Assembly: GCA_009912235.1 (NCBI GenBank)
Contig: WNDS01000003.1
Location: forward strand, 310,001-374,000
From: Stenotrophomonas maltophilia
GTDB lineage: Bacteria > Pseudomonadota > Gammaproteobacteria > Xanthomonadales > Xanthomonadaceae
DNA: 64,000 nt
Direction: 5' to 3'
Part shown: positions 19,334 to 27,595 of the stretch, one piece after another
Layout: each line of letters opens with the position of its first letter
Numbering within the stretch: the first letter of the stretch is position 1
Made by a program: the position numbers and the translations under genes
Notes under the pieces: model-generated
The model's database searches: none
What the model saw: the letters and a program-made list of their open reading frames with translations, nothing else
Told to the model about the DNA's origin: nothing

Positions 19334-19954
19334 CTACCTCAGAGGCGCTGCCCCGGCAGCGTTGTTTCCAACGGCCTTTGCCGACATCCCGACAAGCAAT
19401 AACTCCACCATGAGGATGGCTGAGCGCTTCCAGTCGTCGCTTACGCGGATCGAGGCCACGCCGGCGAGGGCGCGCAGCAGATCCAACGGCTCGACGTCGG
19501 GGCAGCACACGCCCGCTTCCACCGCCCGGGTAACGAGGATGGTGATGGGTAGTGCCAACCGGTCCGGCGTTTTGCTGTACAGATCTTCCGGACCGCCCAA
19601 CAGGGTGTTCATGGCTTCGGCCATGCCGTGTTTCGCGTCCAGGAAGTCGACAAACAGCAGCAACCACTCGCGCACGGCGGTCAGGGGCTTCTGCTCTTGC
19701 GTCAGGCGTTCGGCTGCTTCGATGAGCGCATCGACTTCCTGTCGATAGACGGCCGAGATCACGTCATCGCGCGTTGGAAAGTGGCGGTAAAGCGACGCGA
19801 TGCTGACCTCTGCCGCGCGTGCAACCTGATCCATGCTGGCGTTGGCCCCCTTCTCGGCGAAGACCTGCTTGGCCGCATCAATCAAGCGCAAGCGGTTGCG
19901 CTCACCATCGGCGCGTGGGCGGCGACTGGGTTTGGAGGGCGGCTCTGACTGCAT
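19334..19954 (-). CDS. TetR family transcriptional repressor
   Basis: 206 residues with a standard TetR N-terminal domain: 'NRLRLIDAAKQVFAEKGANASMDQVARAAEVSIASLYRHFPTRDDVI' (helix-turn-helix motif VARAAEVSIASLYRHF, about residues 44-59). The C-terminal ligand domain is of the TetR_C SbtR-like type ('AVREWLLLFVDFLDAKHGMAEAM'). It is divergent from the FAD monooxygenase, and the 83-base gap holds two overlapping inverted repeats fit for a TetR dimer, so it most likely represses the monooxygenase/MFS pair and itself, released by a small-molecule inducer that the pair handles. Confidence 0.92.
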   Translation of the reverse strand: MQSEPPSKPSRRPRADGERNRLRLIDAAKQVFAEKGANASMDQVARAAEVSIASLYRHFPTRDDVISAVYRQEVDALIEAAERLTQEQKPLTAVREWLLLFVDFLDAKHGMAEAMNTLLGGPEDLYSKTPDRLALPITILVTRAVEAGVCCPDVEPLDLLRALAGVASIRVSDDWKRSAILMVELLLVGMSAKAVGNNAAGAAPLR

Positions 19955-19976
19955 CTTGGGGATGCTCCTTGCTAAG

Positions 19977-20006
19977 CGTAGTGATACTACGTTAAAATAA
20001 ACGTAG
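19977..20006. promoter_or_regulatory. Putative TetR operators between tetR-like gene and monooxygenase
   Basis: Two overlapping inverted repeats: CGTAGT-GAT-ACTACG (19977-19991) and CTACGTT-N6-AACGTAG (19987-20006). Position midway between divergent starts and arm lengths suit TetR-family repressor dimers. Confidence 0.7.
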
Positions 20007-20037
20007 CGCTCCTTCGTATATTACAGAAGCAAGCAAG

Positions 20038-21147
20038 ATGAGTCATCCAACGGAAACACGCAAACAAGGAAAAGGCGGCTGCGCCGTGATCGTCGGGGCG
20101 TCTTTGGCGGGCCTGATGAGCGCGCTGGCGTTGTCGCGCATCGGCATGGCTGTCACGATGATGGAGTGCGCCGACGGGAAGGCGCGGGAAGACGCGGCGC
20201 TGCCGGTCAGCGATGGGCTGCTGCAGCGCCTGATGGGGCACGGCGCCGCGCAGCAGCACACACTGCCGTCGGGCTCACAGGCGTGGGCCGACGTCTATAC
20301 CGGCCTGCAGGCCGCTGTGGCTGCCGACGCGGGCATCGACATGCGCGCATCGACACGCGTGGCGCGGATTGAGCAAGACGAGCGCTCCGCATGGGCGGTC
20401 ACCGATGGCGGCGACATCATGCGAGGCGACATCGTCGTCGGCGCGGACGGCCACGCCAGCGTCGTGCGGCGTCACGTCTGCCCGGACCAGCCCGATGCCG
20501 TGTTCGCCGGCTATCTGATCTGGCTGGGCATCGTCGATGAGAGTGAGGTGAAGGCCAAACCTTCGCCGGATGGGCTCGCCATCCTCGACGAAGGCGGCTA
20601 CTGCCTCAACGCCTACTACCTGCCGGGCCGCGATGGATCGATCGCGCCGGGTCGCCGGCGTATCGAATTTGGCTGGTACGACGCAGGCCGCAACGATCTT
20701 TTGCAGGCCAGTGGCGCAGTGGTCGACAACGTCGTGCAGCGAACCCTGCGCTCGAAGGACATTCCGAACGCCGTCTTCAGCGAGTTGGCGGCGCAGGCGC
20801 GCACGCTCTGGCCGAATCCGTGGCGCACGGCCATCCTCGATTGCATCGAGCGCCGCGCCTTGATCGGCACGCCGATTGGCGAATACATGCCCACGCGATT
20901 GACGCGCGGGCGCGTGTGCCTGGTAGGCGACGCAGCCCATGTGCCTTCACCAATGACAGGGCGGGGTTTTGACGCCTCGTCACTCGATGCGCTCGCCCTA
21001 GCAGATGTCCTGCAGGACCGCTCGGCGCTTGAGGACTACGCCCAGGCCCTGCGGCGCTACGAGGCAAGGCAGCTTTCCCCCGCGCGGGATCTCGTGCGCT
21101 CCGGCTATGGCTTCAGCCGATCTTTTGCCTCCAGTCCGGCAGCTTGA
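20038..21147 (+). CDS. FAD-dependent monooxygenase (PHBH fold)
   Basis: A 369-residue single-component flavin monooxygenase of the para-hydroxybenzoate hydroxylase fold. 'GGCAVIVGASLAGLMSALALSRIGM' holds the GxGxxG-like FAD dinucleotide motif (here GASLAGL), 'DIVVGADGHASVVRR' is the DG motif (NADPH/FAD) and 'GRVCLVGDAAHVPSPMTGRGF' the second FAD motif (GD). Closest in layout to 2,6-dihydroxypyridine 3-monooxygenase-like proteins; TetX-like antibiotic hydroxylases share the fold. It hydroxylates an aromatic or polycyclic substrate not identifiable here. It is adjacent to an MFS exporter (9-base gap) and a TetR repressor, a genetic arrangement typical of inducible detoxification. Confidence 0.9.
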   Translation: MSHPTETRKQGKGGCAVIVGASLAGLMSALALSRIGMAVTMMECADGKAREDAALPVSDGLLQRLMGHGAAQQHTLPSGSQAWADVYTGLQAAVAADAGIDMRASTRVARIEQDERSAWAVTDGGDIMRGDIVVGADGHASVVRRHVCPDQPDAVFAGYLIWLGIVDESEVKAKPSPDGLAILDEGGYCLNAYYLPGRDGSIAPGRRRIEFGWYDAGRNDLLQASGAVVDNVVQRTLRSKDIPNAVFSELAAQARTLWPNPWRTAILDCIERRALIGTPIGEYMPTRLTRGRVCLVGDAAHVPSPMTGRGFDASSLDALALADVLQDRSALEDYAQALRRYEARQLSPARDLVRSGYGFSRSFASSPAA

Positions 21148-21156
21148 AAAGGAAAA

Positions 21157-22557
21157 ATGACCGTGGAAATGATTCAACTACCCCAGGAGGGCGACAACGG
21201 GCGCGATGCGCGCCCCATGTCGCCGCAGCAACGCTTGATCGTCGGCTTGCTGCTCGGTGCCAACTTCATGTTGTCTGCCGACTTTTCGATTCTCAACGTC
21301 GCATTGCCCGAGGTGAGTCAGGCGGTCGGAATGTCCGTACACCACTACCCGTGGATCGCGACCGCCTTTGCGCTGCCTGCGGCAGGGCTGGCGCTGCTCT
21401 TTGGCCACCTGGGTGATCTGTATGGTTTGCGGCGCATGTTTATCATCGGCATGGCGCTGCTGGCGGCGGCGTCGATCTTGGGCGGAATCGCGACCGAACC
21501 CACCCTCCTGCTCGCCGCTCGCGCGCTGCAAGGCATTTCGACCGCGATGACCGGACCCTCTGCGCTGGCCCTGCTGATCTCGGCCTTTCCCGATGACCGG
21601 CAGCGCGCCCGCGTGCTGGGCTTGAACGGAGCACTGCTCTCGGGCGGCTTCACGTTCGGGGCGCTGGCAGGCGGGATGCTGGTGGGCGTACTGAGCTGGC
21701 GCTGGTCTTTCTTCATCAACGTGCCCATCGCACTCGCCATCCTGTTCATCACCCCCCTTTGCCATTGCCGCAGACAAAGCGCGCAAGGACGTCAGCCTGG
21801 ATCTGCCAGGCGCGGTGACAGGTACGCTGGCCAGATTGCCATCGTTTACGGGTTCACCGAGTTGTCGCTAATCACGTTCGTGCTGGGCGCGGCGCTGCTG
21901 GCACTGTTCTTCTGGATCGAACGGAATGCGCCTTCGCCTTTGGTCGCCATGGACATGTTGGCCTGGCCTTCGGTGCGTTGGGGCAACGTGGCCATTCTGG
22001 TCATTTTCGCCATGGAGTCAGGCCTCATCTACCTCGTCACCATCTACCTGCAGGAAGTGCTGCGCCTCGGGCCGCTGGCAACGGGTCTGGTCTTCGGCGT
22101 ACCTGGTTTTGCGTCGATCGTGGCGGGCATCTACGCCGGCCGACTCATCGGACGACGGGGCGCGCGGCCCGTGCTGCTGGTGGCCATGCTGGTGCAGGCG
22201 GGTCTCACTGCGCCGCTGGTTCTACTGGGCGCCGACTTCTACCAGTCGATGTGGATTCTGATCCCGTCCCTGTTGATCGGTTTCTTTGGGCACATCACGG
22301 CCGTCGTGGCCGCCACAGTGGCCGCAACGACCGGCATTCCGGAAGCCAGTAAGGGACTTGCCTCTGGGGTGATGACGACCAGCCAGCGCGTCGCCTCCAC
22401 CATTGGCATCCCGGCCCTGGCCGCTGTCATGGCTATGCGCCCGGACATTCTGGAAGGCATCCGCCTCTCTCTCGTGGTCGACGTCGTGCTGACGGTAGTC
22501 GCTGTGGCGCTGATCGCAATGGGCTTGAGAACCCGTCAGATTGCCGCAGCGCAGTAA
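21157..22557 (+). pseudogene. MFS (DHA2) exporter with two compensating frameshifts
   Basis: A DHA2-family transporter, 466 residues, start at 21157 (AAAAGGA upstream). 'MLSADFSILNVALPEVSQAV' (helix 1 signature), 'GHLGDLYGLRRMFIIG' (motif A) and later helices are intact. Between about 21752 and 21833 the reading frame is scrambled ('CHCRRQSAQGRQPGSARR'): removing one C from a six-C run (21752-21757) and adding one base near 21828-21833 converts it to 'FAIAADKARKDVSLDLPGAVTGTLAQIAIVYGF' (shortened: DKARKDVSLDLPGAV), the expected helix 6-7 loop. The frame is open throughout, so it would be called intact by length alone. The 3' end abuts the relaxase remnant. Confidence 0.85.
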
Positions 22558-22559
22558 GC

Positions 22560-23283
22560 GCGCGGTGATGTCGCCGCGTTCGCCCAGGGCGCGCAAGGTC
22601 TTTCCCGCATCGGCATGGACAGCCCAGATGCCCGGTTGCATCTCCTCGGTCAGGCCCAGGCGCTGCAGGCGACCGATCAGCAGCAGGCGCTGGCGCTGCA
22701 GCCGGGGTTCGTTCAGCCGTTCGACATGCACCAAGCCGTCGTCGCCGGCTTCGTGCTTCAAGGTGCGATCCAGGCTCGTCCAGCGCTCCTGATCCACCTC
22801 ACGCCACATGGTCTGCCGGATCTCCAGCTCGGTGCACGGCCCCAGCCATTCGGTCACCAGCTCGGCGGCGCGATGGCGGAAGCCATCGGCGATGTAGTCG
22901 CCCGCGATGATGAGGTCTTTGCCGGTGTCGTCTCGCCCGCGCACGACGATGTGCATGTGCGGGTTGTCGGTGTTCCAGTGGTTGACGGCCGCCCAATCGA
23001 GGCCCGTGCCAAGGTCGACCTCCATGCAGGCCATGAGGTGCCGCGTATAGGTGCGCAGGTCTTCGAGTTCCGCGCCATCCTCGGGCGAGAGGATGAAGCG
23101 GAAATGGTGCCGGTCGTCGGCGCAGCGTTCCTTGAAGGCGTCGAGGTCGGCTTCGTCGGTCCGCGGCCCGTAGGCCCGGCCCGGTTCGCCATCGCGGCCC
23201 ACGCCGTCGCGCTCAATGTGGCGCAGGTGCTTGGCGAGCGAGTGCGGGCTGGCGTTGCGCTGATTGACCAGCAGTGTCTTGAA
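22560..23283 (-). pseudogene. Relaxase (DUF3363/RlxS-like) internal fragment
   Basis: About 240 internal residues of a conjugative relaxase: 'SLAKHLRHIERDGVGRDGEPGRAYG', the metal-binding three-histidine motif 'HWNTDNPHMH' (22951-22980), 'GKDLIIAGDYI' and 'RELEIRQT'-like 'TELEIRQTMWREVDQERWTSLD' (motif EVDQERWTSLDR). The N-terminal catalytic Tyr region and the whole C-terminal part are absent. At the 3' side the match ends at 'ALGERGDI', where the sequence meets the MFS gene's 3' end; at the 5' side it stops about 23283, before the gshA terminator. The frame is open beyond both joints only by chance. Nicking activity is not expected. Confidence 0.8.
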
Positions 23284-23385
23284 GGTCAGCGGACTTGATT
23301 GAACTCGCCTAACTCCTTGATAAAACTTCTGTACCTGGCTGTGGAGTAGTGCAGCGAAGTCCGGTACTGGAGTCATCCTGAAATG

Positions 23386-23414
23386 AAAAAACCCCGGCAT
23401 TGCCGGGGTTTTTT
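23386..23414. terminator. Strong bidirectional terminator
   Basis: AAAAAACCCCGGCA (23386-23399) and TGCCGGGGTTTTTT (23401-23414) form a perfect 14-bp hairpin with A/T tails on both sides, the classic Rho-independent design. It terminates gshA (minus strand) and shields it from the relaxase remnant. Confidence 0.9.
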
Positions 23415-23427
23415 CTTGCGTGCCACA

Positions 23428-23491
23428 CCCGCCGGGCATGGCCCGGCGCTACCGGATCCGAGAGGGGTAGCGCCGGGCCATGCCCGGCGGG
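23428..23491. repeat. Paired SMAG elements forming a 26-bp inverted repeat
   Basis: Two head-to-head copies of a GTAG-bearing palindrome (core GCCGGGC-CAT-GCCCGGC type) at 23428-23453 and 23466-23491, exact reverse complements over 26 bases, separated by 12 bases. The dimer can form one long hairpin in the 3' untranslated region of gshA. Confidence 0.85.
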
Positions 23492-23498
23492 CGCATTT

Positions 23499-24914
23499 TC
23501 AGTACGCGAACTCGCGGAACACCTGGTCGATGTCACCGTGCCAGCGGCCATGGAACAGGGCCAGCTTGCGCTCGGCCGGGGTCAGCCCGGATTCGACGAT
23601 TTCCTGCAGCACGTACAGGAACTTGCTCTCGTCCTGGCCATAGGCATTGCGCGCGGCACGGCGCTTGAGGCCTTCCACGGAAATCTTCACCGCTTCGCGC
23701 GCCAGGTCGCGCACGGTACCGTTGCGGAACGGCAGGCCCATGGCGTACTTCGGCACGCCGTCGCGCAGCGCATGGCGCTCGGCCAGGGTGAAATCACGCA
23801 CCAGGTCCCAGGCCGCATCCAGCGCGGTGTCGTCGTACAGCAGGCCCACCCAGAACGCCGGCAGCGCGCACAGGCGGCTCCACGGGCCGCCGTCGGCACC
23901 GCGCATTTCCAGGTACTTCTTCAGGCGCACTTCCGGGAACGCGGTGGTCATGTGGTCCGACCAGTCGCGCAGCGTCGGCAGCGCGCCCGGCAGCACCGGC
24001 AGCTTGCCCTGCATGAAATCGCGGAAGCTCTGTCCGCTGGCGTCGTGGTACTGGCCATCGCGGTAGGAGAAGTACATCGGCACGTCGAGCAGGTAATCCA
24101 CGTAACGCTCGTACCCGAAGCCATCCTCGAACACGAAGTCGAGCATGCCGGTGCGGTCGGCGTCGGTGTCGGTCCAGATGTGCGAGCGGTAGCTCAGGTA
24201 GCCGTTCGGCTTGCCTTCGGTGAACGGCGAATCGGCGAACAGCGCGGTGGCGATCGGCTGCAGCGCCAGCGACACGCGGAACTTCTTCACCATGTCCGCT
24301 TCGGTGGCGTAATCCAGGTTCACCTGCACCGTGCAGGTGCGGGTCATCATGTCCAAGCCCAGCGAACCGACCTTGGGCATGTACGAACGCATGATCTTGT
24401 AGCGGCCCTTGGGCATCCACGGCATTTCATCGCGCGCCCACTTCGGCTGGAAGCCCATGCCCAGGAAGCCCAGCTGCAGTTCGCCGGCCACCTGCGCCAC
24501 TTCGTTCAGATGCGTGCCGGTTTCCACGCAGGTTTCATGGATGGTTTCCAGCGCCGCGCCGGACAGTTCCAGCTGGCCCGCCGGTTCCAGCGTCACCGAA
24601 GCATTGTTGCGCAGCAGGGCGATGGTGCGGCCGCCTTCCTGCACCGGCTCCCAGCCGAAGCGGACCAGGCCGTTGAGCAGCGCTTCGATGCCGCGCTCGC
24701 CCTCGAAGGTGGGCGCGCGCAGGTCGTCCAGGCGGAAGCCGAACTTCTCGTGCTCGGTGCCGATGCGCCACTGCGCACGGTCCTTTTCTCCCGAGGCAAG
24801 CACCTCCACCAGCTGCGAACGGTCGGTGATGGGCGTCTCGGCGACGTGGCTGGGGCTCGACAAGGGAAAGACTCGCTGGGCGTGGGGAGGGGATGTGGGG
24901 ACCAGCCCCGGCAT
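23499..24914 (-). CDS. gshA: Glutamate-cysteine ligase (plant/xanthomonad GCS2 type)
   Basis: First enzyme of glutathione synthesis, joining glutamate and cysteine with ATP. Motifs of the GCS2/EgtA-like group: '[12 protein letters not shown]' near the N-terminus, '[26 protein letters not shown]' (motif [17 protein letters not shown]), '[11 protein letters not shown]', '[28 protein letters not shown]' (motif [12 protein letters not shown]) and '[12 protein letters not shown]'. Up to 471 residues from ATG 24914; a TTG at 24863 ('[18 protein letters not shown]') would fit homologous N-termini slightly better, and neither has a strong ribosome site. Cytoplasmic. Supplies glutathione for the frm pathway and for the GST-fold protein at 2.6 kb. 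Confidence 0.95.
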   Translation of the reverse strand: MPGLVPTSPPHAQRVFPLSSPSHVAETPITDRSQLVEVLASGEKDRAQWRIGTEHEKFGFRLDDLRAPTFEGERGIEALLNGLVRFGWEPVQEGGRTIALLRNNASVTLEPAGQLELSGAALETIHETCVETGTHLNEVAQVAGELQLGFLGMGFQPKWARDEMPWMPKGRYKIMRSYMPKVGSLGLDMMTRTCTVQVNLDYATEADMVKKFRVSLALQPIATALFADSPFTEGKPNGYLSYRSHIWTDTDADRTGMLDFVFEDGFGYERYVDYLLDVPMYFSYRDGQYHDASGQSFRDFMQGKLPVLPGALPTLRDWSDHMTTAFPEVRLKKYLEMRGADGGPWSRLCALPAFWVGLLYDDTALDAAWDLVRDFTLAERHALRDGVPKYAMGLPFRNGTVRDLAREAVKISVEGLKRRAARNAYGQDESKFLYVLQEIVESGLTPAERKLALFHGRWHGDIDQVFREFAY

Positions 24915-25014
24915 CGCAAGGGCGCACTATAGCGTGGCGTCCCGCCGCGTCATGCGACCGTGACGGGTTTCAGCATCCTATCGACAGCCCCTTGACCGCC
25001 GTACACTCGGTGCC

Positions 25015-25719
25015 ATGAGCCGCTATTCACGCCACCCGGAACGGCACCGCAGCGATCGCGTGGGCTGGCTGCGCGCGGCCGTGCTGGGCGCCAACGATGG
25101 CATCGTCTCGGTGGCCGGGCTAGTGGTCGGCGTGGCCGCCAGCGGCGCCCCGGCCGCCACCGTGCTGGCCACCGGCGTGGCGGGCACCGTGGCCGGTGCG
25201 ATGTCGATGGCCGCCGGCGAGTATGTCTCGGTCCAGACCCAGGCCGACACCGAACAGGCCGATCTGGCGATGGAGACGCGCGAACTGCGCGACGACCCGC
25301 ACAGCGAACTGGAAGAGCTGGCTACCATCTACCGGCACCGCGGGCTGGACCCGGTACTGGCACGGCAGGTGGCCGAACAGCTGACCGCCCACGATGCACT
25401 GGGCGCGCACGCACGTGACGAACTGGGCATAAGCGACACACTGCGGGCCCGCCCGTTGCAGGTGGCGCTGGCTTCGGCCGCCGCCTTCACCGGCGGCGCC
25501 GTGCTGCCGGTGCTGACCGCCCTGCTGGCCCCCGCCCCGCTCGTGGTGCTGGCCACCACCGTCTGCACGCTGGCCGGGTTGTGCCTGACCGGCGCGCTGG
25601 CCGCCCGTGCCGGTGGGGCACCGGCCTGGCGCGGCGCATTGCGGGTGATGTTCTGGGGTGCACTGGCGATGGCCGCCGCCGGCGCCGTCGGGGGCCTGCT
25701 GGGCGCGCACGTGACATGA
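25015..25719 (+). CDS. VIT1/CCC1 family iron/manganese transporter
   Basis: A 234-residue inner-membrane protein of the vacuolar iron transporter family. 'WLRAAVLGANDGIVSVAGLVVGVA' is the first helix with the family's Asn-Asp motif, 'GAMSMAAGEYVSVQTQADTEQADL' the second helix and start of the cytoplasmic metal-binding domain (motif SMAAGEYVSVQTQ); the acidic helical insert (about residues 85-145) is followed by three C-terminal membrane helices. Such proteins move Fe2+ or Mn2+ out of the cytoplasm. Divergent from gshA, 100 bases apart. No metal-responsive operator was recognised upstream. Confidence 0.9.
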   Translation: MSRYSRHPERHRSDRVGWLRAAVLGANDGIVSVAGLVVGVAASGAPAATVLATGVAGTVAGAMSMAAGEYVSVQTQADTEQADLAMETRELRDDPHSELEELATIYRHRGLDPVLARQVAEQLTAHDALGAHARDELGISDTLRARPLQVALASAAAFTGGAVLPVLTALLAPAPLVVLATTVCTLAGLCLTGALAARAGGAPAWRGALRVMFWGALAMAAAGAVGGLLGAHVT

Positions 25720-25756
25720 CCGCGAGGCTGCCAGCCAGCCGCAACGCCGAAGCCCT

Positions 25757-25915
25757 CGTGAGGCATCTGTAGCGCAAGCTCTCCGTAGAGCGGCGCCATG
25801 CGTGGATGCCGCCAAGCGTGAGGCATCTGTAGCACAAGCCTTCCGTAGAGCCACGCCATGCGTGGATACCGCGAACCCTGCGCGTGCTGCCAAGGGTGCC
25901 GGCCAGCGGCCGGCA
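25757..25915. repeat. 60-bp tandem duplication plus SMAG palindrome
   Basis: Two near-identical units beginning CGTGAGGCATCTGTAG start exactly 60 bases apart (25757 and 25817), each ending with a GCCATGCGTGGAT half of the ATCCACGCATGGCGTGGAT palindrome family. A SMAG hairpin TGCCGGCC-AGC-GGCCGGCA (25897-25915) follows. All lie between the convergent VIT and engB genes. Confidence 0.8.
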
Positions 25916-25928
25916 CGCCCTCGCGGAC

Positions 25929-26531
25929 TTACTCCAGCCCCAGCCAGCCGCCGATCACGGCGCGGGCTTCATCCACACCGGTGCGGGCCGCACCGGAGAA
26001 CACCTGCACGCTGACGGTATCGCCGAACGCGCTGTGCAGTTCCTTGCGTACCTTCTGCAGGGTCTGCATCTGCTGGCCACGGCCCAGCTTGTCGGCCTTG
26101 GTCAGCAGCGCGTGCGCCGGCAGGCCGCGCTGCACGGCATAGGCCAGCATCTGGCGGTCGTAGTCCTTCAGCGGGTGGCGGATGTCCATCACCACCACCA
26201 GCCCGCGCAGGGCGTGGCGGGTGCGGAAGTACTGGTCGATGAAGGCCTGCCAGTGCGCCTGCAGGTCCAGCGGCACCTTGGCGTAGCCGTAGCCGGGCAG
26301 GTCGACCAGGCGGGCCTCGGGGGTAACTTGGAAGAACACCAGCTGCTGAGTGCGGCCAGGGGTCTTGGAAACACGGGCCAGCGCGTTCTGGCGGGTCAGC
26401 GCGTTGAGCGCGCTGGATTTGCCGGCGTTGGAGCGGCCGGCAAAGGCCACTTCGGCCCCCTCGTCGGGCGGCAGCTGCCGCGCGTTGTAGGTCGAGACGT
26501 AGTATTTGGCGCGTTTAAGGAGCAATGACAT
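25929..26531 (-). CDS. engB: Ribosome biogenesis GTPase EngB/YsxC (YihA)
   Basis: Small TRAFAC GTPase of 200 residues needed for 50S subunit assembly. G1 'FAGRSNAGKSSALNALT', G3 'DLPGYGYAKV', G4 'TKAD' (in 'LLTKADKLGRGQ') and G5 'FSGAAR' are intact, as is the N-terminal 'AKYYVSTYNARQLPPDEG' of the family. Start at 26531 ('MSLLLKRAKYY'); upstream Met is in non-coding C/G-rich sequence. Divergent from the cytochrome c4 gene, an arrangement commonly kept in gammaproteobacteria (engB next to cc4 and dsbA). Confidence 0.95.
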   Translation of the reverse strand: MSLLLKRAKYYVSTYNARQLPPDEGAEVAFAGRSNAGKSSALNALTRQNALARVSKTPGRTQQLVFFQVTPEARLVDLPGYGYAKVPLDLQAHWQAFIDQYFRTRHALRGLVVVMDIRHPLKDYDRQMLAYAVQRGLPAHALLTKADKLGRGQQMQTLQKVRKELHSAFGDTVSVQVFSGAARTGVDEARAVIGGWLGLE

Positions 26532-26692
26532 GCCTATAGGATCGCATGTTGCGGCCCGCCCCCCGGCCCTGGCCGCCCCGGGGGGGGGCGGAAAATGCTG
26601 CACTGCTTCGTTGACCGTGCGCGGAAACGGCGTTGATAATCCGGGCGATGCCGGCAGCGACCCGCCCGGCCCGGTCCAAACGGAGCTTCAGC

Positions 26693-27490
26693 ATGCGCCA
26701 CGCTCGCGTTCTTGCCGTATCCGCACTTGCCACTGCCGTGATTGCCGCCGCTGCCTACGCGCAGACCACGCTCACCCCGCTGCCGGACAACGGTCCCATC
26801 AAGACCGCCTCGCTGGACGTGGATTTCAACAAGACCCGCTGGGGCGATGCCAAGGCCGGCCAGGAAAAGGCCGCCGCCTGCGCGGCCTGCCACGGCGCCG
26901 ATGGCAATTCCACGGTGGAGATGTACCCCTCCATCGCCGGCCAGAGCGAACGCTACGTGGCCCAGCAGATGGCGCTGATCGCCAACGGCCAGCGCAGCTC
27001 GGGCGCGGCGGTGGCGATGGTGCCGTTCGTGCAGAACCTCAGCCCGCAGGACATGCGCGATATCGGCGCCTACTTCCCCACGCAGAAGGCCGGGGCCGGC
27101 ATCGCCGACGATACGGCGGTCACCGAGGGCCCCTACAAGGGCATGAAGTTCTACGAGATCGGCCAGCAGCTGTACCGGGGTGGCAATGCCCAGCGCGGGC
27201 TGCCGGCCTGCATGGCCTGCCATGGCCCCACCGGCGCGGGCAACCCCGGCCCGGCCTACCCGCACGTCGGCGGCCAGCACGCCAGCTATGTCGCCCGCCG
27301 CCTGCAGGAATACCAGGCCGGCCATACCAGTGAAACCGACAAGGCCCACTTCCAGATCATGGCCGCGGTGGCCTCCAAGCTGACCGAACAGGAAGTGCAG
27401 GCGCTGTCCAGCTACCTGCAGGGCCTGCACAACCGCGCCGACGATGTGGCCGCGCAGGCCACGCCGCCGCAACCGGCTGCCGCCCCCTGA
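26693..27490 (+). CDS. Cytochrome c4-like dihaem protein
   Basis: Periplasmic dihaem electron carrier, 265 residues. A signal peptide ('RVLAVSALATAVIAAAAYAQ') is followed by two cytochrome c domains with haem motifs CAACH (residues 63-67) and CMACH (173-177), and distal Met ligands are likely within 'MVPFVQNLS'/'QIMAAVASKL'. Class I cytochrome c4 proteins pass electrons to cbb3-type oxidases. Start at 26693 with CGGAGC 6 bases upstream; a longer in-frame start at 26633 would spoil the signal peptide. Followed by a strong hairpin and then dsbA in the same direction. Confidence 0.93.
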   Translation: MRHARVLAVSALATAVIAAAAYAQTTLTPLPDNGPIKTASLDVDFNKTRWGDAKAGQEKAAACAACHGADGNSTVEMYPSIAGQSERYVAQQMALIANGQRSSGAAVAMVPFVQNLSPQDMRDIGAYFPTQKAGAGIADDTAVTEGPYKGMKFYEIGQQLYRGGNAQRGLPACMACHGPTGAGNPGPAYPHVGGQHASYVARRLQEYQAGHTSETDKAHFQIMAAVASKLTEQEVQALSSYLQGLHNRADDVAAQATPPQPAAAP

Positions 27491-27547
27491 CCGCCACTGG
27501 TCGGCACGGGCCGCCGCCACGGCCCGCAGCTGCGGTATGTTCCCTTC

Positions 27548-27569
27548 ACGCCGGCGGCTGCGCCGGCGT
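27548..27569 (+). terminator. Rho-independent-like terminator after cytochrome c4
   Basis: ACGCCGGCG (27548-27556) pairs with CGCCGGCGT (27561-27569) around a GCTG loop and is followed by the T-rich TGTTATTT. It lies directly before the ribosome site of dsbA. Confidence 0.7.
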
Positions 27570-27595
27570 TGTTATTTCCACGGAGATGCGTGTCG

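Larger units (their letters stand above)
18800..23290. mobile_element. Remnant of a conjugative element (Tn4371/ICE-like) carrying a TetR-monooxygenase-MFS module
   Basis: Conjugation-related fragments flank a three-gene accessory module: an eexN-like entry-exclusion gene and the effector half of a LysR regulator at the left, and an N- and C-terminally deleted relaxase at the right, all on the minus strand. In Tn4371-family elements a relaxase gene and a LysR-type TraR lie in this kind of order, which fits (family knowledge, recalled; not verified here). No integrase, att site or trb/traG genes remain, so the element is immobile. Codon and base composition differ from the neighbours. Confidence 0.7.

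Noticed and set aside
22222..22559. C-terminal extension of the relaxase fragment into the MFS gene
   Set aside because: The frame stays open by chance, antisense to the MFS; the relaxase similarity stops at the joint.
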